Part shown: positions 25,444-35,222 of the stretch, in pieces
Position numbering within the stretch: position 1 is the first letter of the stretch
Layout of the letters: each line of letters opens with the position of its first letter
Assembly (NCBI RefSeq): GCF_023370775.1
Contig: NZ_JAMCCQ010000001.1
Coordinates: forward strand, 992,001-1,056,000
Length of the DNA: 64,000 nucleotides
From: Marivita sp. GX14005
GTDB taxonomy: Bacteria > Pseudomonadota > Alphaproteobacteria > Rhodobacterales > Rhodobacteraceae
Direction: 5' to 3'
The notes under the pieces: model-generated
The model's input: the letters and a program-made list of their open reading frames with translations, nothing else
What the model was told of the DNA's origin: nothing
The model's database searches: none
Position numbers and translations under genes: made by a program

Positions 25444-26847
25444 ATGTCCCCCAAGACGCTCTATGATAAAATCTGGGATGCCCATTTGGTGCACGAAGCC
25501 GAAGATGGCACATCCCTGCTCTATATCGATCGCCATCTGGTGCATGAAGTCACCAGCCCGCAAGCCTTTGAAGGGCTGCGCATGGCCGGCCGTTCCGTGC
25601 GCGCGCCGGACAAGACGATCGCCGTGCCCGATCACAACGTGCCCACGACCGCCGGGCGCGAGGATCCCAAGAACATGACCGAGGACAGCGCCATCCAGGT
25701 CGCGGCGCTCGACAGCAATGCCAAGGAGTTCGGGATTCATTACTATCCTGTCTCCGATGTGCGGCAGGGAATCGTGCATATCGTCGGCCCCGAGCAGGGC
25801 TGGACGCTGCCCGGCATGACCGTCGTTTGCGGCGACAGCCATACCGCGACGCACGGCGCGTTCGGTGCGCTGGCGCATGGCATCGGCACGTCCGAGGTCG
25901 AGCATGTTCTGGCCACGCAAACGCTGATCCAGAGCAAGTCGAAGAACATGAAGGTCGAGATCACCGGCAAGCTGCGCCCCGGCGTGACGGCCAAGGACAT
26001 CACGCTTTCGGTGATCGGCAAGACCGGCACCGCCGGCGGCACCGGCTATGTGATCGAATATTGCGGCGAGGCGATCCGCGATCTGTCGATGGAAGGGCGG
26101 ATGACCGTCTGCAACATGGCCATCGAAGGCGGCGCGCGCGCCGGTCTGATCGCACCGGATGAAAAGACCTTCGAATACGTCAAGGGCCGCCCGCACGCGC
26201 CGAAGGGCGCGCAATGGGAAGCGGCGTTAAACTGGTGGAAGACGCTCTACTCGGACGACGATGCGCATTGGGACAAGGTGGTAACGATCAAAGGCGAGGA
26301 TATCGCACCAGTGGTGACTTGGGGCACATCGCCTGAAGATGTGCTCCCGATCACCGCTGAAGTGCCGGCCCCCGACAGTTTCGAAGGCGGCAAGGTCGGC
26401 GCGGCGCAACGCTCGCTCGACTATATGGGCCTCAAGCCCGGTCAGAAGCTCAGTGATATCGAGATCGACACCGTCTTCATCGGCTCCTGCACCAATGGCC
26501 GGATCGAGGATCTGCGGGCTGCCGCCGAGATCCTGAAAGGCAAGAAGATCGCCGTGAAACGCGCGATGGTCGTTCCCGGCTCGGGCCTCGTGCGCGCGCA
26601 GGCCGAAGAGGAAGGTTTGGCCGATATCTTCAAGGAGGCCGGTTTCGAATGGCGCCTTGCGGGCTGTTCCATGTGCCTTGCCATGAACCCCGACCAACTG
26701 TCTCCGGGCGAACGTTGCGCCGCAACGTCCAACCGCAATTTCGAGGGCCGTCAGGGCCGCGGCGGTCGCACGCATCTGATGTCGCCGGCAATGGCCGCGG
26801 CGGCGGCGGTGACCGGCAAACTGACCGATGTTCGGGAGATGATGTAA
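25444..26847 (+). CDS. leuC: 3-isopropylmalate dehydratase large subunit
   Basis: LeuC, with LeuD, isomerises 2-isopropylmalate to 3-isopropylmalate through a 4Fe-4S cluster (leucine synthesis). At 467 residues it has full length. Aconitase-family signatures are [26 protein letters not shown] (first cluster cysteine) and GCSMCLAMN (other two), then [20 protein letters not shown] site precedes the ATG. The TAA overlaps the leuD ATG by one base (TAATG). Confidence 0.97.
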   Translation: MSPKTLYDKIWDAHLVHEAEDGTSLLYIDRHLVHEVTSPQAFEGLRMAGRSVRAPDKTIAVPDHNVPTTAGREDPKNMTEDSAIQVAALDSNAKEFGIHYYPVSDVRQGIVHIVGPEQGWTLPGMTVVCGDSHTATHGAFGALAHGIGTSEVEHVLATQTLIQSKSKNMKVEITGKLRPGVTAKDITLSVIGKTGTAGGTGYVIEYCGEAIRDLSMEGRMTVCNMAIEGGARAGLIAPDEKTFEYVKGRPHAPKGAQWEAALNWWKTLYSDDDAHWDKVVTIKGEDIAPVVTWGTSPEDVLPITAEVPAPDSFEGGKVGAAQRSLDYMGLKPGQKLSDIEIDTVFIGSCTNGRIEDLRAAAEILKGKKIAVKRAMVVPGSGLVRAQAEEEGLADIFKEAGFEWRLAGCSMCLAMNPDQLSPGERCAATSNRNFEGRQGRGGRTHLMSPAMAAAAAVTGKLTDVREMM

Positions 26848-27452
26848 TGGAAAAGTTCGAAAAACTGACCGGGATCGCAGCGCCGATGCCCTTGATGAAC
26901 ATCGACACCGATATGATCATCCCGAAGCAGTTCCTCAAGACGATCAAGAGGTCGGGTCTGGGCGCAAACCTTTTTGACGAGATGCGCTTTGACGATAACG
27001 GAGATGAGATCCCCGATTTCGTGCTGAACAAGCCGCAATATCGCGAGGCGGAGATCCTTGTCGCGGGCGACAATTTCGGCTGCGGCTCATCGCGCGAACA
27101 TGCACCCTGGGCGCTCAAGGATTTCGGAATCAAGGCGGTGATCTCCACCTCCTTCGCCGATATTTTCTACAACAACTGCTTCAAGAACGGTATCCTGCCC
27201 ATCGTCCTGCCGCGCGAGGCGGTCGATGTTTTGATGAAGGACGCCGAGAAGGGGTCGAACGCGCGCATGACCGTTGATCTGGAAAACCAGGTCGTGACCA
27301 CATCCGATGGTGAAAGTTTTGCCTTCGAGGTGGACAGCTTCAAGAAGCACTGCCTGCTGAACGGGCTCGACGATATCGGCCTGACGATGGAGAAGGCCGA
27401 GGCGATCGACACGTTTGAATCGCAGGCCGAACAGTCGCGTCCCTGGGTCTGA
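26847..27452 (+). CDS. leuD: 3-isopropylmalate dehydratase small subunit
   Basis: This 201-residue swivel subunit partners with LeuC. It begins [20 protein letters not shown] and carries [15 protein letters not shown] and the substrate-specificity region typical of LeuD. The frame is open far upstream into leuC, but this start, overlapping the leuC stop by one nucleotide, gives the family length. A strong terminator follows 24 nt after the stop, so leuCD form one operon separate from leuB. Confidence 0.96.
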   Translation: MEKFEKLTGIAAPMPLMNIDTDMIIPKQFLKTIKRSGLGANLFDEMRFDDNGDEIPDFVLNKPQYREAEILVAGDNFGCGSSREHAPWALKDFGIKAVISTSFADIFYNNCFKNGILPIVLPREAVDVLMKDAEKGSNARMTVDLENQVVTTSDGESFAFEVDSFKKHCLLNGLDDIGLTMEKAEAIDTFESQAEQSRPWV

Positions 27453-27476
27453 CGGATCCGAAGCGACAATCACATC

Positions 27477-27504
27477 AAGGCCGTCCCGACCGGGGCGGCC
27501 TTTT
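27477..27504 (+). terminator. Rho-independent terminator of leuCD
   Basis: AAGGCCGTCC and GGGCGGCCTT pair (one G-T wobble) around a short loop and run into TTTT, 24 nt after the leuD stop. Confidence 0.85.
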
Positions 27505-27771
27505 CCGTGTTCGATCGCTCGCAGCATGTAGCTAGATATTGTGGGCCATGCGAAAGCTGCCACATTTCGCAATTACGTTTGATGTATTCCCGCACCAGTT
27601 GACGCCGAACTCCGTCCGTTTCAGTCGCTCGACCGTCCGGCGCAGTTGAGCCGCCGATGCAACTTGGGCAAAACTGGGGCAAGAATGAGGCAGTCCGCCG
27701 ATCCCGGCGGGAAAATCTGGGACAAGGACGCGGCATCGTATCGCGCCGACCCAGTTCGAAGGGAAACCGGA

Positions 27772-28593
27772 GTGGTCAAGCGGATCATCGGATCAGCTCT
27801 GCGCGCCGTTTTGATGGCGGTTCTGGTGGCGGTTCCGTCACTGGTGCTGCCGAGCACGACGAACGATGCGGCGCAGATCACCGCGCTTGTCGCGCTGGTC
27901 GCGGCGGTGGTGACGTTCGCCGAGTATTATAGCGAATATCCGACCTTCCTCGAATTCCGCGACGCGGCGCCATTCAACCGGCTGCGCTTTCTCGGGCTCT
28001 TTTTCTGCGTGTTAGCCGCCTCGATCCTGACGGCGAGCCATGGCGATGCGCCTCCCAACGCGCTGCAATCTTTCTCGGACGGCGCGGCGCAGATGCTCGA
28101 CATTCCATTCTCGCCGATCCGGCTTCTGATGATCGCCTTTGCTGACATGGCGCATCTGATCGCTCTCGATCTGGTGGCCGAGATGGCGAGCGCCGTTTTC
28201 GTGATTGCCGGTGCGGTGCTTTTGCTCTTCTGGATTCATGCACGGTTCATCTTCTGGCCGATACGCAAAAAAGCCTTCAATTTTTGGATAAACCTTCCCT
28301 TATTCGACCCGACTTCGGGACGGGATGTGCTGTTCCGCCTGAAACGTGACGCGTCTCTTAACCTGGTCTTAGGGTTTCTCCTGCCATTCATTCTTCCGGC
28401 ATTGTTGAAACTCTGGATCGGGCTTTTCGATCCAGCCGCCTTGACGGTGCCCGAAGTCATGATCTGGGTCGTATGTGCATGGGCGTTCCTGCCTCTGACA
28501 TTGATGATGCGCGGAATCGCATTGCTCCGCGTCGCCGCGCTGATCGAAGAAAAGCGCCGCCGCGCCTATGCGCAGGAGTTGCAGGCCGCCTGA
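27772..28593 (+). CDS. Uncharacterised multi-pass membrane protein
   Basis: The 273-residue protein has about six hydrophobic segments and no catalytic motif that I recognise. NFWINLPLFDPTSGRDV and NLVLGFLLPFILPALLKL stand out, and the C-terminus is basic (EEKRRRAYAQE). I believe this corresponds to a conserved hypothetical of Rhodobacteraceae, found near leuB; that is recollection of family context only. The GTG at 27772 was chosen because the hydrophobic part starts immediately; ATG at 27685 is an alternative that adds 29 polar residues. The stop overlaps the putative CTG start of the next gene. Confidence 0.6.
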   Translation: MVKRIIGSALRAVLMAVLVAVPSLVLPSTTNDAAQITALVALVAAVVTFAEYYSEYPTFLEFRDAAPFNRLRFLGLFFCVLAASILTASHGDAPPNALQSFSDGAAQMLDIPFSPIRLLMIAFADMAHLIALDLVAEMASAVFVIAGAVLLLFWIHARFIFWPIRKKAFNFWINLPLFDPTSGRDVLFRLKRDASLNLVLGFLLPFILPALLKLWIGLFDPAALTVPEVMIWVVCAWAFLPLTLMMRGIALLRVAALIEEKRRRAYAQELQAA

Positions 28594-29555
28594 TCCTTAC
28601 TGCGATCCTATCGCTCATCGCGCCGCTTTGCATGGCACAAGAGCTGCGCCTCGCGCTATGGCATGTGCCGCTTACCCGCGACGGGCCGGGGCTGCTGCTC
28701 CGCGATATCGTGCGGCAGCAAGAACCGCTGCCCGCCTTCGCGCAGGCGCTCGCCCGGGCCGATGCGGATATCATCGTGTTGACCAAGTTCGATTTCGACG
28801 CAGGCGGCGCGGCGCTCGATGCCTTCGCGTGGCTGATCGGGGGCGGCTATCACACGCTGGCATTGCGCCCCAACGCCGGTCTTCCGACGGGGCACGACAT
28901 GGATGGCGACGGGCGATTGGCCGAGCCCGAGGATGCACAGGCATATGGTCGGTTCCCCGGTCAGGAAGGCATGGCCGTCCTGTCCCGTATTCCCATTGCA
29001 TCCAAAGACGTGCGCTCTTTCAATGACATGCTATGGCGCGATCTGCCGGGAACCCATATCGCACCGAACGATGCGGGGCTGGACGTGCAACGCCTGTCGA
29101 GCGGCGGACACTGGGTCGTTCCGATTCACGTGGAGTCGGCACCCCTGCACCTGCTGGTTGGCCATTCCGGCGCGCCGGTCTTCGACGGCCCGGAGGATCG
29201 GAACGGGCGGCGCAATCTCGATGAATTGCGACTTTGGGAACATATCCTGGACGGCGGGCGCGGCCCGCCCATGCCCGAACCTTTCGTACTAATGGCCAAC
29301 ACCAATCTCGATCCCCAGCGCGGCGAGGGGTATCGCGACGCGATGGCCCTCTTCTTGCAACGCCCCGATCTACAAGATCCCCTGCCGGGGCAGGTAACCG
29401 CGCATTGGGACGACCCCGGCCCGATGCGCGTGTCCTATTTGCTGCCGTCAAAGGGTTTTCAAATCCGTCATGCCGAGGTGCTTCCGCCGCTCGAAGGTCA
29501 GGATCATAGCCTCATCATCGTCGATATCGCCCTGCCCGAACGGCGCCCGCCTTGA
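28590..29555 (+). CDS. Endonuclease/exonuclease/phosphatase family protein, exported
   Basis: The EEP-fold protein of about 321 residues has motifs TKFDFD near the N-terminus, MANTNLDP, and the final catalytic-type QDHSLIIVDI. A signal peptide (ILTAILSLIAPLCMA) lies in frame but has no canonical start in front of it. The nearest candidate is CTG at 28590, overlapping the TGA of the upstream gene as CTGA, with AGGAG 11 nt upstream. Canonical alternatives are an ATG at 28632 (loses the signal peptide) or start codons at 28473 or 28479 deep inside the upstream gene. The nuclease or phosphatase substrate cannot be told. Confidence 0.65.
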   Translation: MILTAILSLIAPLCMAQELRLALWHVPLTRDGPGLLLRDIVRQQEPLPAFAQALARADADIIVLTKFDFDAGGAALDAFAWLIGGGYHTLALRPNAGLPTGHDMDGDGRLAEPEDAQAYGRFPGQEGMAVLSRIPIASKDVRSFNDMLWRDLPGTHIAPNDAGLDVQRLSSGGHWVVPIHVESAPLHLLVGHSGAPVFDGPEDRNGRRNLDELRLWEHILDGGRGPPMPEPFVLMANTNLDPQRGEGYRDAMALFLQRPDLQDPLPGQVTAHWDDPGPMRVSYLLPSKGFQIRHAEVLPPLEGQDHSLIIVDIALPERRPP

Positions 29556-29612
29556 CCATGGGGCAAAGCGCGGCTAGGCGAAACGGAACCCAGACATGCA
29601 AAGGATCGCAGG

Positions 29613-30719
29613 ATGAGCAACGCGTCGCTTCTGATTTTACCCGGAGACGGGATCGGCCCCGAAGTCATGGCCGAGGTGCGCAAGGTGATCGACTGGTATG
29701 GCGAAAAGCGCGATCTGCCTTTCGATGTAAGCGAGGATCTGGTTGGCGGCGCGGCCTATGACAAACATGGCACGCCCCTGCATGACGACACCATGGCAAA
29801 GGCGCAGGAGGTCGATGCGGTCCTGCTCGGCGCAGTGGGCGGGCCGGCCTATGACGCGCTTGATTTCAGCGTGAAGCCGGAACGCGGGCTGCTGCGCCTG
29901 CGCAAGGAAATGGACCTCTTCGCCAACCTGCGCCCGGCGCAATGCTTCGATGCGCTGGCCGATTTCTCATCGCTCAAACGCGATGTCGTCGCGGGGCTCG
30001 ACATCATGATCTTGCGCGAATTGACATCGGGCATCTATTTCGGTGAACCGCGAGGGATCATCGAAGACGGCGGCGAGCGCGTCGGGATCAACACGCAGCG
30101 CTATACCGAGACCGAGATCGACCGCATCGCGCGCGCCGCGTTCGAACTGGCACGCCGCCGCTCCGGCAAGGTCTGTTCGATGGAAAAGGCCAATGTCATG
30201 GAATCGGGCATTCTCTGGCGCGAGGTGGTGCAAAAGGTGCATGACGCCGATTATGCGGATGTCGAGCTGAGCCATATGTATGCCGATGCCGGCGCGATGC
30301 AGCTTTGCCGCTGGCCCAAGCAGTTCGACGTGATCGTGACCGACAACCTGTTCGGCGATCTGCTGTCCGACGCGGCCGCGATGCTGACCGGCTCGCTCGG
30401 CATGCTGCCCTCGGCCAGCCTTGGCGCGCCGATGGCGAATGGCCGGCCCAAGGCGCTTTACGAGCCGGTGCATGGCTCCGCGCCCGATATCGCCGGGCAA
30501 GGCAAGGCGAACCCGATCGCCTGCATTCTCAGCTTCGCGATGGCGCTGCGCTACTCCTTCGATCAGGGCGATGAAGCGGACAGACTTGAAGCTGCCGTCG
30601 AAAAAGTGCTGGCCGACGGGCTGCGCACCGCTGATCTACTGGGTCCGGAGGGCGGCACGCCGATCTCCACCTCCCAGATGGGCGACGCGGTGATCGCGGC
30701 GCTCGACAATAGCCTGTAA
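29613..30719 (+). CDS. leuB: 3-isopropylmalate dehydrogenase
   Basis: LeuB oxidises and decarboxylates 3-isopropylmalate using NAD+ to give the precursor of leucine. The 368-residue protein shows GDGIGPEV near the N-terminus, substrate arginines in [15 protein letters not shown], and the family signature [22 protein letters not shown]. It ends with [15 protein letters not shown]. Together with leuCD it completes most of the leucine branch; leuA is not in the window. An AAAGGA site precedes the start. Confidence 0.97.
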   Translation: MSNASLLILPGDGIGPEVMAEVRKVIDWYGEKRDLPFDVSEDLVGGAAYDKHGTPLHDDTMAKAQEVDAVLLGAVGGPAYDALDFSVKPERGLLRLRKEMDLFANLRPAQCFDALADFSSLKRDVVAGLDIMILRELTSGIYFGEPRGIIEDGGERVGINTQRYTETEIDRIARAAFELARRRSGKVCSMEKANVMESGILWREVVQKVHDADYADVELSHMYADAGAMQLCRWPKQFDVIVTDNLFGDLLSDAAAMLTGSLGMLPSASLGAPMANGRPKALYEPVHGSAPDIAGQGKANPIACILSFAMALRYSFDQGDEADRLEAAVEKVLADGLRTADLLGPEGGTPISTSQMGDAVIAALDNSL

Positions 30720-30734
30720 CCACCGGGGCCGGCC

Positions 30735-31712
30735 ATGTCGCAAAATGCCAAAGGCGCATTGCTGGCCCTTCTCGCCTTCGGGCTGTTCTCGACGCATGAC
30801 GTCTTCATCAAGACGCTCGGCGCGCATTATTCGCCCATTCAGATCGTGTTCTTCAGCGTTCTGCTCAGCTTCCCGCTGGCCACCATCATGCTCATGCGGG
30901 ATGCTACGCCCGGCACGCTGGTGCCGGTCCATCCCTGGTGGATGGCGCTGCGCACGCTGGGCGGCGTGGTCACGGGCGTGTCGGCCTTCTACGCCTTCGC
31001 GCATCTGCCGCTGACACAAACCTACGCGATCCTCTTTGCCACGCCGCTGCTGATCACTGTGCTGTCGATCCCGATCCTTGGCGAACGGGTCAGGGTGCAG
31101 CGCTGGCTCGCCGTCATCGTCGGGCTCGCGGGCGTGATGGTGGTGCTGCGCCCCGGCGCGACTGATCTGACCCTCGGCCATGCCGCCGCGATTGCAGCTG
31201 CGTTCGGCGGGGCATTTGCCTCGATCGTGGTGCGCAAGATCGGCGCCGAGGAGCGAACGCTGGTGATGCTGCTCTATCCGATGATGGCCAATTTCATCCT
31301 GATGGGTGCCGCGCTTGGATTCGTCTACAAGCCCATGCCGCTCGAACATCTGGGCATGCTGGCGATCATCTCGATCATGGCCTGGACCGCGGCGCGCGTC
31401 ATCATCGGCGCCTACCGCACCGGGGAGGCGGCCATCGTCGCGCCAATGCAATATTCCCAGATCCTCTGGGCGACGGTCTACGGGCTGCTGTTCTTCGACG
31501 AGACGCCCGATCGCTACACGATGATCGGCGCGGCCATTATCATCGCATCGGGGCTGTTCATCGTCTTCCGCGAAAGCCGCGCCGGCGCATCGCGCAACAC
31601 CCCCGTCTTGCGCACGCGCACACGTATCGGAACGCCCTCCGTTCTGCGCCTGAGTGGTCTGATGCGATCGGGCCGGTTCCGCGATCGGGCAAAGCCGCAG
31701 GAAAACGCCTGA
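30735..31712 (+). CDS. DMT-superfamily (EamA) transporter
   Basis: The 325-residue protein has ten hydrophobic segments forming two EamA repeats (about residues 8-140 and 150-285) and a basic cytosolic tail. Typical features are FSTHDVFIKTLG in the first helix and PMQYSQILWATVYGLLFFDE in the second repeat. Family members export or import metabolites such as amino acids or nucleosides; the substrate here is unknown. It starts 15 nt after leuB and may be co-transcribed. Confidence 0.88.
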   Translation: MSQNAKGALLALLAFGLFSTHDVFIKTLGAHYSPIQIVFFSVLLSFPLATIMLMRDATPGTLVPVHPWWMALRTLGGVVTGVSAFYAFAHLPLTQTYAILFATPLLITVLSIPILGERVRVQRWLAVIVGLAGVMVVLRPGATDLTLGHAAAIAAAFGGAFASIVVRKIGAEERTLVMLLYPMMANFILMGAALGFVYKPMPLEHLGMLAIISIMAWTAARVIIGAYRTGEAAIVAPMQYSQILWATVYGLLFFDETPDRYTMIGAAIIIASGLFIVFRESRAGASRNTPVLRTRTRIGTPSVLRLSGLMRSGRFRDRAKPQENA

Positions 31713-31792
31713 TATCCCGCCCGACCGGCAGACGCTGTTGCAAATCAAGGGTTGTCAAACCAGCGCGCGCGCAGTAATCCGGCGCACACGGT

Positions 31793-31869
31793 CGGGCTGT
31801 AGCGCAGCCTGGTAGCGCACCTGCTTCGGGAGCAGGGGGTCGGAGGTTCGAATCCTCTCAGCCCGACCA
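31793..31869 (+). tRNA. tRNA-Pro (anticodon CGG)
   Basis: The 77-nt cloverleaf has acceptor stem CGGGCTG/CAGCCCG, D arm GCGC/GCGC with GGTA, anticodon stem CCTGC/GCAGG around loop TTCGGGA (anticodon CGG at 31827-31829), T arm GGAGG/CCTCT with TTCGAAT, and an encoded ACCA end. It decodes CCG proline codons. Confidence 0.97.
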
Positions 31870-31908
31870 AATCCACTTCATCGCAGCATCGTCGCGCCCA
31901 GATATCAG

Positions 31909-31990
31909 GCTTCTTTGGGCCGCAAATACCTTGGGGAGCGCGAGGGGTGAAACCCCTCGCTTCGGTCGGATTGGCGCAGCCAATTCGAAA
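31909..31990 (+). repeat. Dispersed intergenic element, copy 2, with hairpins
   Basis: GCTTCTT (31909-31915), 7 nt, CAAATAC (31923-31929), then a perfect 9-bp hairpin GCGAGGGGT/ACCCCTCGC (31940-31960), a smaller ATTGGC/GCCAAT (31970-31984) and a weak ACGG/CCGT pair. It sits between tRNA-Pro and the convergent RND permease end, the same context as copy 1. Confidence 0.65.
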
Positions 31991-32006
31991 CGGAAAAACC
32001 GTCCCT

Positions 32007-35000
32007 TCACATCTTGAACACGCGGTAGATCGTGGGGATCACCAATACGGTCAAGGCCGTCGACGTCAGAAGACCGAAGAGCAGAGACAGCGCCAGCCCC
32101 TGGAAGATCGGGTCGGCCAATATCACGGCAGCGCCGATCATCGCCGCGAGCGCCGTCAGAAGGATCGGTTTGAACCGCGTCGCACCGGCCTCGATCAGGG
32201 TCTCGACGGTGATCCGCCCCTCGGGATTCGCATGGCGGATGAAATCCACCAACAGGATCGAATTTCGCACGATGATCCCGGCAAGTGCGATGAAGCCGAT
32301 CATCGACGGGGCGGAGAATGGCGCATTGAACAGCCAATGCCCGAACATCAGCCCCAGAAAGGTAAGCGGCACCGGCGTCAGCACCACGAGGGGCAGGCGG
32401 AAGGATCCGAACTGCGCCACGACGAGAATATAGATCCCCAGAAGCGCGACGGCAAAGGCTGCGCCCATGTCGCGGAAGGTGACCCAGGTGACCTCCCATT
32501 CGCCGTCCCAGAGCAAAACCGGATCGCTGGTATCGGAGGGCTGGCCGTTCAGGCGAATCTCGGGCGCGGGCGTGTCGCTCCAGTCCATCGCATCCAGGCG
32601 GTCGGCCACCGACAGCATGCCGTATAGCGGTGCCTCGAATGTGCCGGCCAGCTCGCCCATGACCATGACAATGCTGTGCCCGTTGCGCCGGAAGATCGGG
32701 TAGGAGGCGCGTTCTTCGCTGATCTGAACAACGTCCCCGAGTTCCACCACGCCCCGCGCGCCTGGCAGCGCGGCAGCGGGGATCGGGGTGGAAAGGGTGG
32801 CCTCATTCATCACGCGCTCCGCGCGCGGGCGAGCGATGATGATGGGGATGGGCGCGCGGCCTTCGCCGCGATGGGAATATCCAACCGTCGTCGATGAATT
32901 GAGCAGCCGCAGCGTTTGCAGCGCGTCGCTTTCCTGCACGCGGAAGAAATCCATATCGCCGGGGCTGAGCTGCGCACGCAGACGGCGCGGCCTGACGCCT
33001 TGGCTGTCATCGACATCGACGATGAACGGCGTTTCTTCGAAAGCGCTGCGGACATTTTCCGCGACGGCACGGCGGGTTTCGGCATCGGGCCCGTAGATCT
33101 CGGCCAGGAGCGTGGCAAGAACGGGAGGGCCGGGGGGCGGTTCGACCACCTTGAACACAGCGCCATCCGGCAGGTCGAGCCGTTCGGACAATCGCGCCCG
33201 AAGATCGAGCGCGATGGCATGGCTGCTGCGCTCGCGGTGATCCTTGGCGGTGAGGTTCACCTGAACCTGTCCCTGTTCGGGGCCGAAGCGAATGTAGTAG
33301 TGGCGCACCAATCCGTTGAAATCGAACGCGGACGGCGTTCCGGCATGGGTCTGTGCGGACAGAACTTCGGGAATATCCAGCGCGATGCGGGCGGCTGTCT
33401 GCACGGCGGCGTCGGTATCCTCGACCGAGGCGCCCTCGGGCAGATCGACCACGATGGAGAGTTCGGATTTGTTGTCGAAAGGCAGGAGCTTGACCGTGAC
33501 ATCGCGGGTATAGAGCGCGGCGAGCGAGCCGAAGGAAAGGACCGCGACGGCGATCAGGAAGAGCAGGGAGCGCCCTTTGCCGCGCAGCAGAGGGCGCGCG
33601 ACGACTGCATAAGCCCGCCCGAGCCTGCCGCCGGGGTGATCCGCGCCGCCGCTCTCATGATGCGCGACCGTTGCGGGGCTGGCGATCTTCATCATCAGCC
33701 AGGGCGTGATCATCACGGCGACAAAGAAGGAAAAGATCATCGCTGCGGAGGCGTTGGCCGGGATCGGGCTCATGTATGGGCCCATCATGCCGGACACGAA
33801 GAGCATGGGCAGCAGCGCCACAACGACCGTCAATGTCGCGACGATGGTCGGGTTTCCGACCTCGGCCACCGCCTCGATCGCGGCTTGCCGGGCGCTTTTG
33901 TCCGCCGGTTTCAGGCCCCAATGGCGAGCGATGTTCTCGATCACCACGATGGCGTCATCGACGAGGATCCCGATGGAGAAGATCAGCGCGAAAAGCGACA
34001 CGCGGTTGAGCGTGTAGCCCATGATCCACGCGGCAAAGAGCGTCAGGAGAATGGTTACCGGAATCACGACAGCCACGACAACGGCTTCGCGCCATCCGAT
34101 GGCGAGCCAGATCAGCGCGACGATGGAAACGGTCGCGAGGCCGAGGTGAAACAGTAGTTCGTTCGCTTTTTCGCTGGCGGTTTCGCCATAGTCGCGCGTG
34201 ATCTCGACGCTGATGCTGGCGGGGATCAGATCGCCCTGCATCGCATCGACCCGGTGCAGGATTTCTTCGGCCACCGTCACGGCATTGGCCCCGGCCCGTT
34301 TGGCCAGCGCAAGGGTGACGGCGGGACGGCGCAGAACATCGCCATCCGCGCCGCGCGAGAGGGTCGCAACATGCGCCTCGTCCAGATCCGACACGAAACC
34401 CACATCCGCCACATCGCGCACGTAGACCGTTCGACCGTCACGCGCGGTTAGTTCGAGATTGCCGATTTCCGCCGGGGTGGAGAGGGTCTGCCCGATCACG
34501 AGGCCGATCTGTTCGCCGCCGTCGCGCAGATTGCCGGCCGGCGCGGCGCGGTTGGCGCCTTCCACCTTGCCCGCAAGCTGTTGCAGGGTAATGCCGTATA
34601 GCGCCAGCCGTTCCGGGTCGGGCGCGATGCGCAGCGCCTGTTCGGTCTCACCGACGAGATAGGTCAGCCCGACATCGTCGATCCGGGCCAGTTCGACCTC
34701 GACCTCGCGGGCGATGCGGGTCAGGGTATCGGCGCCGATGCCGTCCTGTCCGGGCGCTGGCGCGAAGGTCAGTGCGACGATGGCGACATCATCGATACCG
34801 CGCCCGACGACGAGTGGTTCGGGTATGCCGACCGGAATCCTGTCCATGTTGGCGAGGATCTTTTCGCGCACCCGCAGGATCGCGGTATCCGCGGACACGC
34901 CGACCTTGAACCGGGCGGTGACCATCACGCGGTCGTCGCGGGTATCGGAATAGACATGTTCGACATCGTTGATGCCTTTCACGATGGTTTCCAGCGGCTC

Positions 35001-35222
35001 CGTCACCAGTTTCAGCGCGTCCTGCGCGGCGAGACCATCGGCCTGCACGTGAATGTCCACCATGGGGACGGAGATTTGCGGCTCTTCCTCGCGCGGCAGG
35101 CTGGCAAGCGCGATCAGGCCGACCGCGAGCGAGGCCAGTAGAAGGAGCGGGGTCAATGATGACGCGATGAAGGCCTGGGTGAGGCGGCCGGCGATGCCGA
35201 GATGGCCATGATTGTCACTCAT
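32007..35222 (-). CDS. RND efflux transporter permease
   Basis: This inner-membrane proton-driven pump of 1071 residues has the AcrB/MexB-like layout: two halves each with a large periplasmic loop and about 12 transmembrane helices. The proton-relay region GILVDDAIVVIENIARHWG is in the first half, and a matching IVRNSILLVDFIRHA in the second. The divergent sequence with SLPREEEPQISVPMVDIHV fits the subgroup lacking a separate HME metal signature. It overlaps the adaptor gene by 8 nt. No outer-membrane channel gene is adjacent. Confidence 0.93.
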   Translation of the reverse strand: MSDNHGHLGIAGRLTQAFIASSLTPLLLLASLAVGLIALASLPREEEPQISVPMVDIHVQADGLAAQDALKLVTEPLETIVKGINDVEHVYSDTRDDRVMVTARFKVGVSADTAILRVREKILANMDRIPVGIPEPLVVGRGIDDVAIVALTFAPAPGQDGIGADTLTRIAREVEVELARIDDVGLTYLVGETEQALRIAPDPERLALYGITLQQLAGKVEGANRAAPAGNLRDGGEQIGLVIGQTLSTPAEIGNLELTARDGRTVYVRDVADVGFVSDLDEAHVATLSRGADGDVLRRPAVTLALAKRAGANAVTVAEEILHRVDAMQGDLIPASISVEITRDYGETASEKANELLFHLGLATVSIVALIWLAIGWREAVVVAVVIPVTILLTLFAAWIMGYTLNRVSLFALIFSIGILVDDAIVVIENIARHWGLKPADKSARQAAIEAVAEVGNPTIVATLTVVVALLPMLFVSGMMGPYMSPIPANASAAMIFSFFVAVMITPWLMMKIASPATVAHHESGGADHPGGRLGRAYAVVARPLLRGKGRSLLFLIAVAVLSFGSLAALYTRDVTVKLLPFDNKSELSIVVDLPEGASVEDTDAAVQTAARIALDIPEVLSAQTHAGTPSAFDFNGLVRHYYIRFGPEQGQVQVNLTAKDHRERSSHAIALDLRARLSERLDLPDGAVFKVVEPPPGPPVLATLLAEIYGPDAETRRAVAENVRSAFEETPFIVDVDDSQGVRPRRLRAQLSPGDMDFFRVQESDALQTLRLLNSSTTVGYSHRGEGRAPIPIIIARPRAERVMNEATLSTPIPAAALPGARGVVELGDVVQISEERASYPIFRRNGHSIVMVMGELAGTFEAPLYGMLSVADRLDAMDWSDTPAPEIRLNGQPSDTSDPVLLWDGEWEVTWVTFRDMGAAFAVALLGIYILVVAQFGSFRLPLVVLTPVPLTFLGLMFGHWLFNAPFSAPSMIGFIALAGIIVRNSILLVDFIRHANPEGRITVETLIEAGATRFKPILLTALAAMIGAAVILADPIFQGLALSLLFGLLTSTALTVLVIPTIYRVFKM

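Noticed and set aside
27540-27570. Interleaved inverted repeats TGTGG/CCACA and GCGAAA/TTTCGC suggesting an RNA pseudoknot
   Set aside because: The arms adjoin with no linking nucleotides where a loop must cross a stem, so the fold is sterically unlikely, and no gene nearby suggests a ligand.
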